Part shown: positions 54,964 through 63,017 of the stretch, piece by piece
How the letters are laid out: each line of letters begins with the position of its first letter
Position numbering within the stretch: position 1 is the first letter of the stretch
Assembly (NCBI RefSeq): GCF_002101395.1
Contig: NZ_CP019706.1
Location: 620,001-684,000 of the forward strand
Length of the DNA stretch: 64,000 bases
Direction of reading: 5' to 3'
Source of the DNA: Pantoea alhagi
GTDB lineage: Bacteria; Pseudomonadota; Gammaproteobacteria; Enterobacterales; Enterobacteriaceae
Made by a program: the position numbers and the translations under genes
The notes under the pieces: model-generated
What the model was told of the DNA's origin: nothing
Database searches by the model: none
What the model saw: only the letters and a program-made list of their open reading frames with translations

Positions 54964-55890
54964 ATGTCTACTCCCTGTACAGGACGTTTTGCTCCTTCCC
55001 CTTCTGGTGAACTTCACTTCGGCTCGCTTATTGCCGCGCTTGGCAGCTATCTGCACGCCCGTGCTCAGGGTGGCCGCTGGCTGGTACGCATCGAAGATAT
55101 CGATCCGCCGCGTGAAGTGCCCGGTGCCGCCAACGCGATTCTGCATCAGCTGGAACATTACGGCCTGCACTGGGACGGTGAAGTGGTATGGCAATCGCAG
55201 CGACACCAGGCCTACCGCGATGCGCTGGAGTGGCTGCGTCAGCATCGTCAAAGTTATTACTGCACCTGTACCCGTAGCCGTATTCAGCAGATTGGCGGCT
55301 TTTACGATGGCCACTGCCGTGACCTGCATCTTGGCCCGCAGCAGGCGGCATTGCGGCTGCGCCAGCGGCAGCCGGTCAGGCAGTTTCATGATTTACTGCG
55401 CGGTGAAGTGCAGGTTGATGCCGCGCTGGCGGAAGAAGATTTTATTATTCATCGCCGTGACGGGCTGTTTGCCTATAACCTTGCGGTAGTGGTGGACGAC
55501 CATTTTCAGGGCGTGACGGAAATCGTGCGCGGCGCTGATTTGATTTCACCAACGGTACGGCAGATTGCGCTCTGGCGTCAGCTGGGTTGGCAGGAGCCAG
55601 CTTACCTGCATCTGCCGCTGGTGCTTAATCATGATGGCAATAAGCTGTCAAAGCAGAACCATGCGCCTGCCCTGCCCAGCGGCGATCCCCGCCCGGTACT
55701 GGTCAGGGCGCTGCGCTTTCTGGGACAAGATACGCCGGAAAACTGGCAGGATATAACAACCACGCAGCTGTTAGCGCTGGCTGTTGCACAGTGGGATTTG
55801 GCAAAAGTGCCGCGCGATGACGCGCTGGCTGCCATTGAAACGACAACACCATTCTCAAATGGTTCGCAACAGGCTATGATTAGCCGCTGA
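54964..55890 (+). CDS. gluQ: glutamyl-Q tRNA(Asp) synthetase
   Basis: Activates glutamate and attaches it to queuosine-34 of tRNA-Asp; a paralogue of the GluRS catalytic core without an anticodon-binding domain. The 308 residues have GRFAPSPSGELHFGSL (HIGH-type), IEDIDPPREVPGA, the zinc-site Cys pattern YYCTCT with DGHC, and KLSKQ (KMSKS-type). The ATG at 54964 is preferred on homology; GTG at 54952 is an alternative, and neither has a strong ribosome site, which fits coupling to dksA. Confidence 0.96.
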   Translation: MSTPCTGRFAPSPSGELHFGSLIAALGSYLHARAQGGRWLVRIEDIDPPREVPGAANAILHQLEHYGLHWDGEVVWQSQRHQAYRDALEWLRQHRQSYYCTCTRSRIQQIGGFYDGHCRDLHLGPQQAALRLRQRQPVRQFHDLLRGEVQVDAALAEEDFIIHRRDGLFAYNLAVVVDDHFQGVTEIVRGADLISPTVRQIALWRQLGWQEPAYLHLPLVLNHDGNKLSKQNHAPALPSGDPRPVLVRALRFLGQDTPENWQDITTTQLLALAVAQWDLAKVPRDDALAAIETTTPFSNGSQQAMISR

Positions 55891-55927
55891 TTTTACCACC
55901 GAATTATCGTCATTATCGAGGTGTCCT

Positions 55928-57334
55928 ATTTTTACCCGAGTAGCTAATTTTTGCCGTAAAGTTCTGAGTCGTGAAGAGACGGCACTGGCAGAGGTTGAGG
56001 AAGACGAACTGCAGATGACCGTCATCCCTCGAGAAAGTCACAACATCTCGCGCAAAGACATTAGCGAAAACGCCCTGAAAGTCCTTTATCGCCTGAATAA
56101 AGCGGGCTATGAGGCCTATCTGGTGGGCGGTGGTGTCCGTGACCTGCTGCTGGGTAAAGCGCCGAAAGATTTTGATGTGACCACCAACGCCACGCCGGAG
56201 CAGATGCGTAAGCTGTTCCGCAACTGCCGTCTGGTTGGTCGTCGCTTCCGTCTTGCACATGTGATGTTCGGCCCTGAAGTGATCGAAGTGGCTACATTCC
56301 GCGGTCATCATCAGGCTGAAGAAGACAGCAACGCACAGCGCGGCCAAAACGGTATGCTGCTGCGCGACAATATTTTCGGCACCATTGAAGATGACGCCCA
56401 GCGTCGCGACTTAACCATCAACAGCCTTTACTACAGCGTGGCTGACTTTAGCGTGCGTGATTACGTCGGCGGCCTGCAGGATTTACAGCAGGGCATTATC
56501 CGCCTGATTGGCGATCCTGAGACGCGCTATCGTGAAGATCCGGTCAGGATGCTGCGCGTAGTGCGCTTTGCCGCCAGGCTGGATATGACCATCGCGGAAA
56601 CCACCGCAGAGCCGATACCGCGTCTTGCCACGCTGCTGAACGATATTCCTCCGGCGCGTTTGTTTGAAGAAGCGCTGAAGCTGCTGCAGGCGGGTTACGG
56701 TTACAAAACCTATCTGCTGCTGCGCGAATATCAGCTGTTCCAGCCGCTGTTCCCGATCCTGAGCCGTGGCTTTACCGAACACAGCGACAGCCAGATGGAG
56801 CAGATGCTGGCACAGGTATTGAAAAATACCGATACCCGTATTCATAACCAGATGCGCGTTAATCCCGCCTTCCTGTTTGCCGCGATGTTCTGGTATCCGC
56901 AGCTGGAAAATGCGCAGCGTATCGCGCAGGAAAGCGGCCTCGCCTATTATGATGCGTTTGCGCTGGCAATGAATGATGTGCTGGATGAAGCGTGCCGCTC
57001 GCTGGCGATCCCGAAACGCATTACCACGCTGGTGCGTGATATCTGGCAGCTACAGCTGCGGATGTCTCGTCGCCACGGCAAGCGTGCGATTAAGCTGATG
57101 GAGCATCCTAAGTTCCGTGCCGCTTACGATTTGCTGGCGCTGCGCGCTGAAGTGGAAAACAACGCTGAACTGCAGCGTCTGGCGAACTGGTGGGGTGAAT
57201 TCCAGGCCGCCGCGCCGCCGCAGCAGAATCATATGCTGAAAAACCTCGGCGATGAGCCGGTCGCGCGTCGCCGTCAGCGTCGTCCTCGCAAGCGCCCTGC
57301 CGCCCCGCGCCGCGATAACAGCAGCAACGCATGA
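55928..57334 (+). CDS. pcnB: poly(A) polymerase I, apparent ATT start
   Basis: Adds 3' poly(A) tails that speed RNA decay and controls ColE1-type plasmid copy number. Homology to E. coli PcnB begins at ATT 55928 (then FTRVANFCRKVLSREE), with GAGGTG about five bases upstream. E. coli pcnB is reported to start at AUU in this same context. That start gives 468 residues; the first in-frame ATG, at 56015, would lose 29 conserved-looking residues. Domains: nucleotidyltransferase GGGVRDLLLG with D81 and D83 in KDFDV, the RNA-binding core, and an Arg-rich C-terminus. It overlaps folK in ATGA. Confidence 0.93.
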   Translation: MFTRVANFCRKVLSREETALAEVEEDELQMTVIPRESHNISRKDISENALKVLYRLNKAGYEAYLVGGGVRDLLLGKAPKDFDVTTNATPEQMRKLFRNCRLVGRRFRLAHVMFGPEVIEVATFRGHHQAEEDSNAQRGQNGMLLRDNIFGTIEDDAQRRDLTINSLYYSVADFSVRDYVGGLQDLQQGIIRLIGDPETRYREDPVRMLRVVRFAARLDMTIAETTAEPIPRLATLLNDIPPARLFEEALKLLQAGYGYKTYLLLREYQLFQPLFPILSRGFTEHSDSQMEQMLAQVLKNTDTRIHNQMRVNPAFLFAAMFWYPQLENAQRIAQESGLAYYDAFALAMNDVLDEACRSLAIPKRITTLVRDIWQLQLRMSRRHGKRAIKLMEHPKFRAAYDLLALRAEVENNAELQRLANWWGEFQAAAPPQQNHMLKNLGDEPVARRRQRRPRKRPAAPRRDNSSNA

Positions 57335-57810
57335 CCCGCGTCTATCTCGCCTTAGGCAGTAATCTGGCCGATCCGCTGCATCAGGTGCGTAACGCACTTG
57401 ATGCGCTGGATGCCATTCCGCAAACGCAGCGGGTAGCGGTCTCCTCTTTTTATCGCACCCCGCCCTACGGACCGCCCGATCAGCCGGACTATCTTAACGC
57501 TGCCGTGGCGCTTGATACGGCGCTGTCGCCGGAGACGCTGCTCGACCATACGCAGCGCATTGAGCTGGAACAAGGGCGGGAACGTAAAGCGGAACGCTGG
57601 GGTCCGCGCACGCTGGATCTCGATATTTTGCTGTTCGGCGATCGGGTGCTGCATACGCCGCGCCTGACGGTGCCGCATTATGATATGCATAATCGCGCTT
57701 TTATGCTGGTGCCGCTGCTGGAAATCGCGCCGCAGGCCCAACTGCCTGATGGCCGCCCGCTTGCTGCTGTCGCCGCCGGGCTTGACTGCAGCGCCATCCT
57801 GCCCTGGTAA
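57331..57810 (+). CDS. folK: 2-amino-4-hydroxy-6-hydroxymethyldihydropteridine pyrophosphokinase
   Basis: Transfers pyrophosphate from ATP to hydroxymethyldihydropterin in folate synthesis. The 159 residues show YLALGSNLADP, SSFYRTPPYG and the HPPK signature RWGPRTLDLDILLFG. The ATG overlaps the pcnB TGA by four bases. Confidence 0.98.
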   Translation: MTRVYLALGSNLADPLHQVRNALDALDAIPQTQRVAVSSFYRTPPYGPPDQPDYLNAAVALDTALSPETLLDHTQRIELEQGRERKAERWGPRTLDLDILLFGDRVLHTPRLTVPHYDMHNRAFMLVPLLEIAPQAQLPDGRPLAAVAAGLDCSAILPW

Positions 57811-57916
57811 CAGGCACGCCCGTTTTACCCGGCGTGCCGCCGCGACGATAAGCCATTCCTCTGACCGCGTCGATGATTTACACTTCGCCAACCAGTAAGT
57901 TGACGTTGAGAAAGTC

Positions 57917-58711
57917 ATGAAACCTACCACCATTTCGCACCTGCGCCAGTTAAAAGAGGCAGGCAAAAAATTCGCCTCCATTACCGCCTATGACTTCAGC
58001 TTTGCCCGACTCTTTGCCGATGAAGGCATGAAGGTGATGCTGGTCGGCGACTCGCTGGGGATGACGGTCATGGGGTATGAGTCTACCCTGCCGGTTACCG
58101 TTGAAGATATCGCCTGGCATACGGCTGCGGTACGCCGTGGCGCGCCGCACTGCCTGCTGCTCGCCGATCTGCCGTTTATGAGTTACGCCACGCCGCAGCA
58201 GGCCTGCGAAAATGCGGGCCAGCTGATGCGCGCCGGTGCCAATATGGTGAAGCTGGAAGGCGGCGCCTGGTTGACGGAAACCGTGCGTATGCTAACGGAT
58301 CGCGCCGTACCGGTATGTGGTCATTTGGGCTTAACGCCGCAGTCGGTTAATATCTTTGGCGGTTATAAAGTGCAGGGCCGCGACAGCGAAGCTGCGGATC
58401 GGTTGCTTGCCGACGCGCAGGCGCTGGAGGCCGCAGGCGCCCAGCTGATGGTGCTGGAATGCGTTCCGGTGGCGCTGGCGCAGCGCGTCACCGAGGCGCT
58501 AACCATTCCGGTGATCGGCATCGGGGCGGGTAACGTCACCGACGGGCAGATCCTTGTAATGCATGACGCCTTTGGTATTACCGGCGGTCATATTCCCAAA
58601 TTTGCTAAAAATTTCCTTGCCGAAACCGGTGATATTCGCGCTGCCGTGCGCCAGTATATTCAGGAAGTGGAAGAGGCAAGCTATCCCGCCGCTGAGCACA
58701 GTTTCCAGTGA
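57917..58711 (+). CDS. panB: 3-methyl-2-oxobutanoate hydroxymethyltransferase
   Basis: First committed step of pantothenate synthesis: hydroxymethylates ketoisovalerate with methylene-tetrahydrofolate. The 264 residues have VGDSLGMTVMGYEST (metal Asp), DLPFMSY, KLEGG, GHLGLTPQS and VLECVP with the catalytic Glu. It starts 106 bases after folK and leads panBCD. Confidence 0.98.
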   Translation: MKPTTISHLRQLKEAGKKFASITAYDFSFARLFADEGMKVMLVGDSLGMTVMGYESTLPVTVEDIAWHTAAVRRGAPHCLLLADLPFMSYATPQQACENAGQLMRAGANMVKLEGGAWLTETVRMLTDRAVPVCGHLGLTPQSVNIFGGYKVQGRDSEAADRLLADAQALEAAGAQLMVLECVPVALAQRVTEALTIPVIGIGAGNVTDGQILVMHDAFGITGGHIPKFAKNFLAETGDIRAAVRQYIQEVEEASYPAAEHSFQ

Positions 58712-58725
58712 ACAGGAGAAAGTCC

Positions 58726-59580
58726 GTGTTGATTATCGAAACGTTGCCGATGCTACGCCGTGAAATCAGGCGCTGGCGTCAGGAAGGCAAACGCATTGCG
58801 CTGGTGCCGACCATGGGCAACCTGCATGAAGGCCATATGACGCTGGTGGATGAAGCCCGCGAGCGCGCCGACATTGTGGTGGTAAGTATTTTTGTTAACC
58901 CAATGCAGTTTGATCGCGCTGAAGATCTGGCACGCTATCCACGCACGCTGCAGGAAGATTGTGAAAAGCTGAACCGGGCCCGGGTTGATCTGGTGTTTGC
59001 TCCGGCTCCTGCCGATGTTTACCCCAAAGGGCTGGATACCCAGACCTTTGTCGAGGTGCCAGGCCTCTCCAGCCTGCTGGAAGGTGCCAGCCGCCCCGGC
59101 CATTTCCGTGGTGTTTCCACTATCGTGAGTAAGCTGTTTAATCTGGTGCAGCCGGATCTGGCCTGCTTCGGCGAAAAAGATTATCAACAGCTGGCGCTTA
59201 TTCGTAAGATGGTGGCCGATATGGGCTACGACATTGATATTATCGGTGTGCCGACGGTACGTGCTAAAGATGGCCTGGCGCTCAGTTCACGCAACGGCTA
59301 TCTGACCACCGAGGAGCGTAAACTGGCACCCGCGCTGAGCCAGGTAATGAAAACGATGGCGAGTAAGCTGGCCAACGGCGAGCGCCATGTCGAAGAGATT
59401 ATCGAAAGCGCTGAAGCGGAGCTGCGTGATAAAGGATTAACGCCGGACGGCCTGGCGATTTGTGATGCTGAAACGCTGCTGCCACTTAATGTGGAAAGCA
59501 AGCGGGCCGTTATTTTGATGGCCGCATGGCTGGGCAAAGCCCGACTGATCGACAATCAGACGGTTGATCTGACCCAGTAG
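58726..59580 (+). CDS. panC: pantothenate synthetase
   Basis: ATP-dependent ligation of pantoate and beta-alanine. The 284 residues carry the HIGH-type HEGH at 34-37 (PTMGNLHEGHM), FVNPMQFDR, GEKDYQQL and the KMSKS-like ALSSRNGYL. The start is GTG 58726 with AGGAGA seven bases upstream; it gives LIIETLPML, the family N-terminus. An upstream GTG at 58708 lies in the ribosome-site region and is rejected. Confidence 0.97.
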   Translation: MLIIETLPMLRREIRRWRQEGKRIALVPTMGNLHEGHMTLVDEARERADIVVVSIFVNPMQFDRAEDLARYPRTLQEDCEKLNRARVDLVFAPAPADVYPKGLDTQTFVEVPGLSSLLEGASRPGHFRGVSTIVSKLFNLVQPDLACFGEKDYQQLALIRKMVADMGYDIDIIGVPTVRAKDGLALSSRNGYLTTEERKLAPALSQVMKTMASKLANGERHVEEIIESAEAELRDKGLTPDGLAICDAETLLPLNVESKRAVILMAAWLGKARLIDNQTVDLTQ

Positions 59581-59649
59581 ACAAGCGTCGGTAATCCATG
59601 AATACTGTCGCTCATCTTTTGATTTGTTGCAGAACAAGGTAACAGAGAT

Positions 59650-60030
59650 ATGGTACGTACCATGCTGCAAGGCAAGCTGCATCGGGTGAAGGTCACTCAG
59701 GCTGACTTGCATTACGAAGGTTCCTGCGCCATTGACCAGGATTTTCTCGACGCCTCTGGCATTCTTCAGTACGAGGCGATCGATATTTATAACGTAACCA
59801 ACGGCCAGCGTTTCTCTACCTACGCAATTGCTGCGGAACGTGGTTCGAAAATTATTTCCGTTAACGGCGCGGCTGCCCGCTGCGCCTGCGAAGGCGATAT
59901 TTTAATTATCTGTTCTTATGTACAGATGCCGGACGAAGACGCGCGCCAGTGGCAGCCCAAAGTGGCTTATTTCGAAGGTGATAACCAGATGAAGCGCCTG
60001 GCGAAAGCGGTGCCGGTGCAGGTTGCCTGA
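59650..60030 (+). CDS. panD: aspartate 1-decarboxylase proenzyme
   Basis: Makes beta-alanine for PanC. The 126-residue proenzyme self-cleaves between Gly24 and Ser25 (HYEGSCAID) to form the pyruvoyl group; PanZ-dependent maturation is known in E. coli. It lies 69 bases after panC. E. coli has an Rpn-family gene in that gap; here there is none. Confidence 0.98.
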   Translation: MVRTMLQGKLHRVKVTQADLHYEGSCAIDQDFLDASGILQYEAIDIYNVTNGQRFSTYAIAAERGSKIISVNGAAARCACEGDILIICSYVQMPDEDARQWQPKVAYFEGDNQMKRLAKAVPVQVA

Positions 60031-60033
60031 TAA

Positions 60034-60062
60034 AAAAGAGCCAGCATTAGCTGGCTCTTTTA
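60034..60062 (+). terminator. panD terminator
   Basis: AAAAGAGCCAGC pairs with GCTGGCTCTTTT around ATTA, four bases after the panD stop. The A and T flanks make it usable in both directions. Confidence 0.9.
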
Positions 60063-60158
60063 TTCCCGGCTAATAAACGTCTCTTTTCCGGATTAATCCG
60101 TTCTACTTTTCGCCAGGGCAGCCCATTTATAACGGCTGCTTAAAAAGCTAATCGAATT

Positions 60159-60260
60159 TTACTGTAACAGCGTCAGAGGACGTTGAATAGAAGAAAGCAA
60201 ATCCTCAATCGCCTGACGAACTGCAGGTGGAAAGAAATTTACTTTGCCTGGCTGGTTGTA
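60159..60260 (-). pseudogene. possible coding remnant without a start codon
   Basis: A 34-codon frame runs from a TGA to a TAA on the minus strand. It reads protein-like (NFFPPAVRQAIEDLL, then RPLTLLQ) but has no ATG, GTG or TTG start and no ribosome site at its head. It could be the C-terminal scrap of a lost gene at the panD junction. Chance is a real alternative at this length. Confidence 0.2.
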
Positions 60261-60335
60261 TGTTCAGTTAACACTAACCATGAGAGTATAAATACTGCTT
60301 AATAAATCACTATAGAAAATATATGATTTAAGGCC

Positions 60336-60908
60336 TTAGCTTAAATCGTGTAACGCTTTGCCGTTTGGCGGCGTCAGGCTTATTTCACTGAAATTAACGT
60401 TTAATCCAGCACGCTCCGGCGTACAGCACATCACGCCTACCTGATAACGCCGGGTTTTAACAATACGGCACAGCCGCAGCAGCGGCCAGATAAGGCCATC
60501 AGCAGAATATTGCAGCCGCAGACAGTCATCGCGCAGCGTTAAGCGCATCCAGAAATCACGCGCATCACCGTTGAACGAGCCGGTTGCCCAGTCAGAGCCG
60601 CCCTGCGTCAACACGCTGCCTATCGCCGCCTGGCCGTCGTTATATTCAATCCCCGCTTTTAACCAGTGCTGCTCATCAACCATAAACATAATACCTGCCT
60701 GATCGTAAAGCGTATGGAAATCGGCACGAATACGCGCCTGAAAAGTAAAATCCTCCTGTACCTCGCAGCCCCAAAAGTGGCCGCTGAAGCGGGTAAAACC
60801 GTACCAGGTCTCACGCCAGAAATCGGTTTGACCGTCGGTGACGACGGTTAGCTGATCGTTTTCATTGCGCCAGATGGCTGGCTCATTAATCCAGTGAAAC
60901 TGCGGCAT
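60336..60908 (-). CDS. DUF1349 concanavalin-like domain protein
   Basis: A 190-residue protein with the DUF1349 pattern: WINEPAIWRNENDQL, TDFWRETWYGF, GHFWGCEVQEDFTFQARI, YDQAGIMFMVDEQHWLKAGIEY, DFWMRLTLRDDCLRLQYSADG and the closing VGVMCCTPERAGLNVNFSEI. The family has a jelly-roll lectin or glucanase-like fold and occurs in bacteria and fungi without a proven enzymatic role. There is no signal peptide, so it is probably cytoplasmic. The ATG at 60908 has GAGG six bases upstream. It lies 20 bases after the acetyltransferase gene and is likely cotranscribed with it. Confidence 0.85.
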   Translation of the reverse strand: MPQFHWINEPAIWRNENDQLTVVTDGQTDFWRETWYGFTRFSGHFWGCEVQEDFTFQARIRADFHTLYDQAGIMFMVDEQHWLKAGIEYNDGQAAIGSVLTQGGSDWATGSFNGDARDFWMRLTLRDDCLRLQYSADGLIWPLLRLCRIVKTRRYQVGVMCCTPERAGLNVNFSEISLTPPNGKALHDLS

Positions 60909-60928
60909 AACAAACCTCAGCATAGTGA

Positions 60929-61483
60929 TTAAATTGTTTTTAATACCCGGCACGGATTTCCCGCCGCCACCACATTTTCCGGCACGCTTTTCGTTACCAC
61001 GCTACCGGCGCCGATCACGCTGTTATCGCCAATCGTGACGCCTGGCAATATCTGTACGCCTGCGCCAATCCAGACGTTATTGCCGATAGTAACCGGGCGG
61101 GCATACTCCAGCCCCCGATTACGCTGCTCAACGTCCAGCGGATGACCGGCGGTATGAATGCCAACGCAGGGCGCGATAAAAACGTTGTCGCCGATAGTGA
61201 CCTTCCCGCAGTCAAGGATCACCAGATTGACGTTGGCATAAAAGTTTTCACCGACTGCGATATTGCGCCCGTAGTCGCAGTAAAAAGGCTGTTCAATCAG
61301 GATCTGCTCGCCGGTTTTACCCAGCAGCGCCTTAAGTTGTTTCTCCCGCTGCACTAAATCACGTGGATCGGTGGTGTTGTAGATTTGCAGCCGGTACTTC
61401 ACCTCGCCACGTTCGGCGATGAGCGCCGGATCGTAATTGGCATCGTAAAGCAGCCCCGCCAGCGCTTTTTCTGCTTCTGTCAT
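60929..61483 (-). CDS. maa: maltose O-acetyltransferase-like hexapeptide enzyme
   Basis: Acetyl-CoA-dependent sugar O-acetyltransferase of the Maa/NodL/LacA type. The 184 residues (E. coli Maa 183) include the N-terminal cap (MTEAEKALAGLLYDANYDPAL), FYCDYGRNIAVGENFYANVN, the catalytic His in IHTAGHPLD, and IGNNVWIGAGVQILPGVTIGDN hexapeptides. The substrate is presumed to be glucose or maltose by family, not shown here. It sits between tetR and the DUF1349 gene. The symbol is by similarity; another sugar specificity is possible. Confidence 0.85.
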   Translation of the reverse strand: MTEAEKALAGLLYDANYDPALIAERGEVKYRLQIYNTTDPRDLVQREKQLKALLGKTGEQILIEQPFYCDYGRNIAVGENFYANVNLVILDCGKVTIGDNVFIAPCVGIHTAGHPLDVEQRNRGLEYARPVTIGNNVWIGAGVQILPGVTIGDNSVIGAGSVVTKSVPENVVAAGNPCRVLKTI

Positions 61484-61525
61484 ATTCCCTCCATTAGTCC
61501 GGATTACAAAGCCAGAGAGCCTGAG

Positions 61526-62068
61526 CTACAGGCTGGCCAGCTGTCGGATGGCATTGGCCACCTGTTCAGGTACGACCGGCATTACTGAACGATGGATCAT
61601 CATGCCCTCAATAAAAGCATCAATGGCGACCGCCGCCGTCGGCGAAAAATGGTGCTCCAGCGCGCTGCGGCTGCGCGTCATCCATTCCAGCATCACCGGT
61701 TTTAGCTGCGGATGACGGCTGGCGAAAGCGTACAGTTCATAGCTCAGTAACAGAGTGCGCGATGATGAAGTGGCATCGCCAAAAATAATGGTGACTACCG
61801 CGTCTATCGCCTCCTGCTGCGTTCGCGCACGGGTGATAAGCGCCGAGAATTGATCGGAGATATGCCGGGAAAGCTGGTTAAAAGCGGCAAAAAGCAGCGC
61901 ATTCAGACTGCTGAAATAGTAACTCACCGCGCTAAGCGGCACGGCAGCTTCCGCCGCAACCTTACGATAGGTTGTCCCGGCAACGCCATATTTTACAATC
62001 ACCTCCAGAGCCGCTTCGGCGATGCGTTCGCGTCGCTGCGGATCCTGACGCCAGCTTCTCTCTGTCAT
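61526..62068 (-). CDS. TetR/AcrR family transcriptional regulator
   Basis: A 180-residue repressor-type protein. The N-terminal helix-turn-helix (about residues 12-60) reads RRERIAEAALEVIVKYGVAG, TTYRKVAAEAAVPLSAVSYYFSS, and the rest is a helical ligand domain. It heads a same-strand run with the acetyltransferase gene (42-base gap) and the DUF1349 gene (20-base gap), so it probably controls its own operon. A palindrome over a -10-like TACAAT lies about 50 bases upstream. The inducer is unknown. Confidence 0.9.
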   Translation of the reverse strand: MTERSWRQDPQRRERIAEAALEVIVKYGVAGTTYRKVAAEAAVPLSAVSYYFSSLNALLFAAFNQLSRHISDQFSALITRARTQQEAIDAVVTIIFGDATSSSRTLLLSYELYAFASRHPQLKPVMLEWMTRSRSALEHHFSPTAAVAIDAFIEGMMIHRSVMPVVPEQVANAIRQLASL

Positions 62069-62115
62069 TTATGCCTCTCTGTTTTTGCAGCTGACAGCCT
62101 GACACAGGCAATGAA

Positions 62116-62133
62116 ATTGTACAGATGTACTAA
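62116..62133 (-). promoter_or_regulatory. candidate TetR operator over the tetR -10
   Basis: GTACA-GA-TGTAC is an exact inverted repeat, extended by near-matching TT and TAA flanks. On the minus strand TACAAT, a -10-like hexamer, occupies 62116-62121 within it. Binding there would block transcription of tetR-maa-DUF1349. No good -35 was found. Confidence 0.45.
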
Positions 62134-62203
62134 TTGAAGATGTGAGAGCGATCGCAGCCTTTATGTGAGAACAGCAGAAACGCTGCACAGAGGAGAACGC
62201 AGG

Positions 62204-62233
62204 CAAAAAAAAACGCGCTCCGGGGAGCGCGTT
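62204..62233 (-). terminator. yadGH terminator
   Basis: AACGCGCTCC and GGAGCGCGTT face each other across two bases, with nine T on the minus strand. It lies 13 bases past the yadH stop and separates the exporter from the tetR operon. Confidence 0.9.
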
Positions 62234-62246
62234 CAGCAAGCGGGTA

Positions 62247-63017
62247 TCAGGTGCGTAAGCCGCGCCCGCGCTGTATCAGCGTCCAGGCGAGAATATAAAA
62301 CACCACGATAAAGGCGATCAGTACCGAGAGCGTAAACACCAGCGGAACGTCGTTAATACCCAAAAAGCCGTAACGGAAGCCGCTGATCATATAGACCACC
62401 GGGTTCAGCTTCGAAACCGCCTGCCAGAATGGCGGCAGCAGCGTCAGCGAATAAAACACCCCGCCCAGATAAGTCAGCGGCGTCAGAACAAAGGTCGGGA
62501 TCAGACTAATGTCGTCAAAGGTACGGGCAAATACCGCGTTTAGCAGGCCCGCCAGAGAAAACATAATCGCCGTCAGCAGCAGCGTAACCGCCACCATCAG
62601 CCAGGAGTGCACGTGGAACGGCACAAAAAAGAGCGATACCGCCGTAACCAGGATCCCCACGCAGATACCGCGCGCCACGCCGCCGCCAACGTAACCGGCG
62701 ATCACGATATGGGTCGGCACCGGTGCCACCAGCAACTCTTCAATGTTGCGCTGAAACTTGGCGCTAAAGAAGGAGGAAGCCACGTTAGCGTAGGCATTGG
62801 TGATCACCGCCATCATAATCAAGCCGGGCACGATAAACTGCATATAGCTAAAGCCGTGCATATCGCCAATGCGCGAGCCGATCAGATTACCGAAAATAAT
62901 AAAATAGAGCGTCATGGTGATGACCGGCGGCACCAGTGTCTGGATCCAGATACGGGCAAAACGGTTAATCTCTTTGGCCCAGATGCTTTTCAGCGCAACC
63001 CAATATAAGTGCATCAT
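62247..63017 (-). CDS. yadH: ABC-2 type permease YadH
   Basis: Inner-membrane permease of 256 residues with six predicted helices and the ABC-2 pattern: an N-terminal amphipathic segment (WAKEINRFARIWIQTLVPPV), PGLIMMAVITNAYANVASSFF, and LTPLTYLGGVFYSLTLLPPFW. It pairs with YadG; the exported substrate is unknown in E. coli as well. The ATG overlaps the yadG stop in ATGA. Confidence 0.95.
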   Translation of the reverse strand: MMHLYWVALKSIWAKEINRFARIWIQTLVPPVITMTLYFIIFGNLIGSRIGDMHGFSYMQFIVPGLIMMAVITNAYANVASSFFSAKFQRNIEELLVAPVPTHIVIAGYVGGGVARGICVGILVTAVSLFFVPFHVHSWLMVAVTLLLTAIMFSLAGLLNAVFARTFDDISLIPTFVLTPLTYLGGVFYSLTLLPPFWQAVSKLNPVVYMISGFRYGFLGINDVPLVFTLSVLIAFIVVFYILAWTLIQRGRGLRT

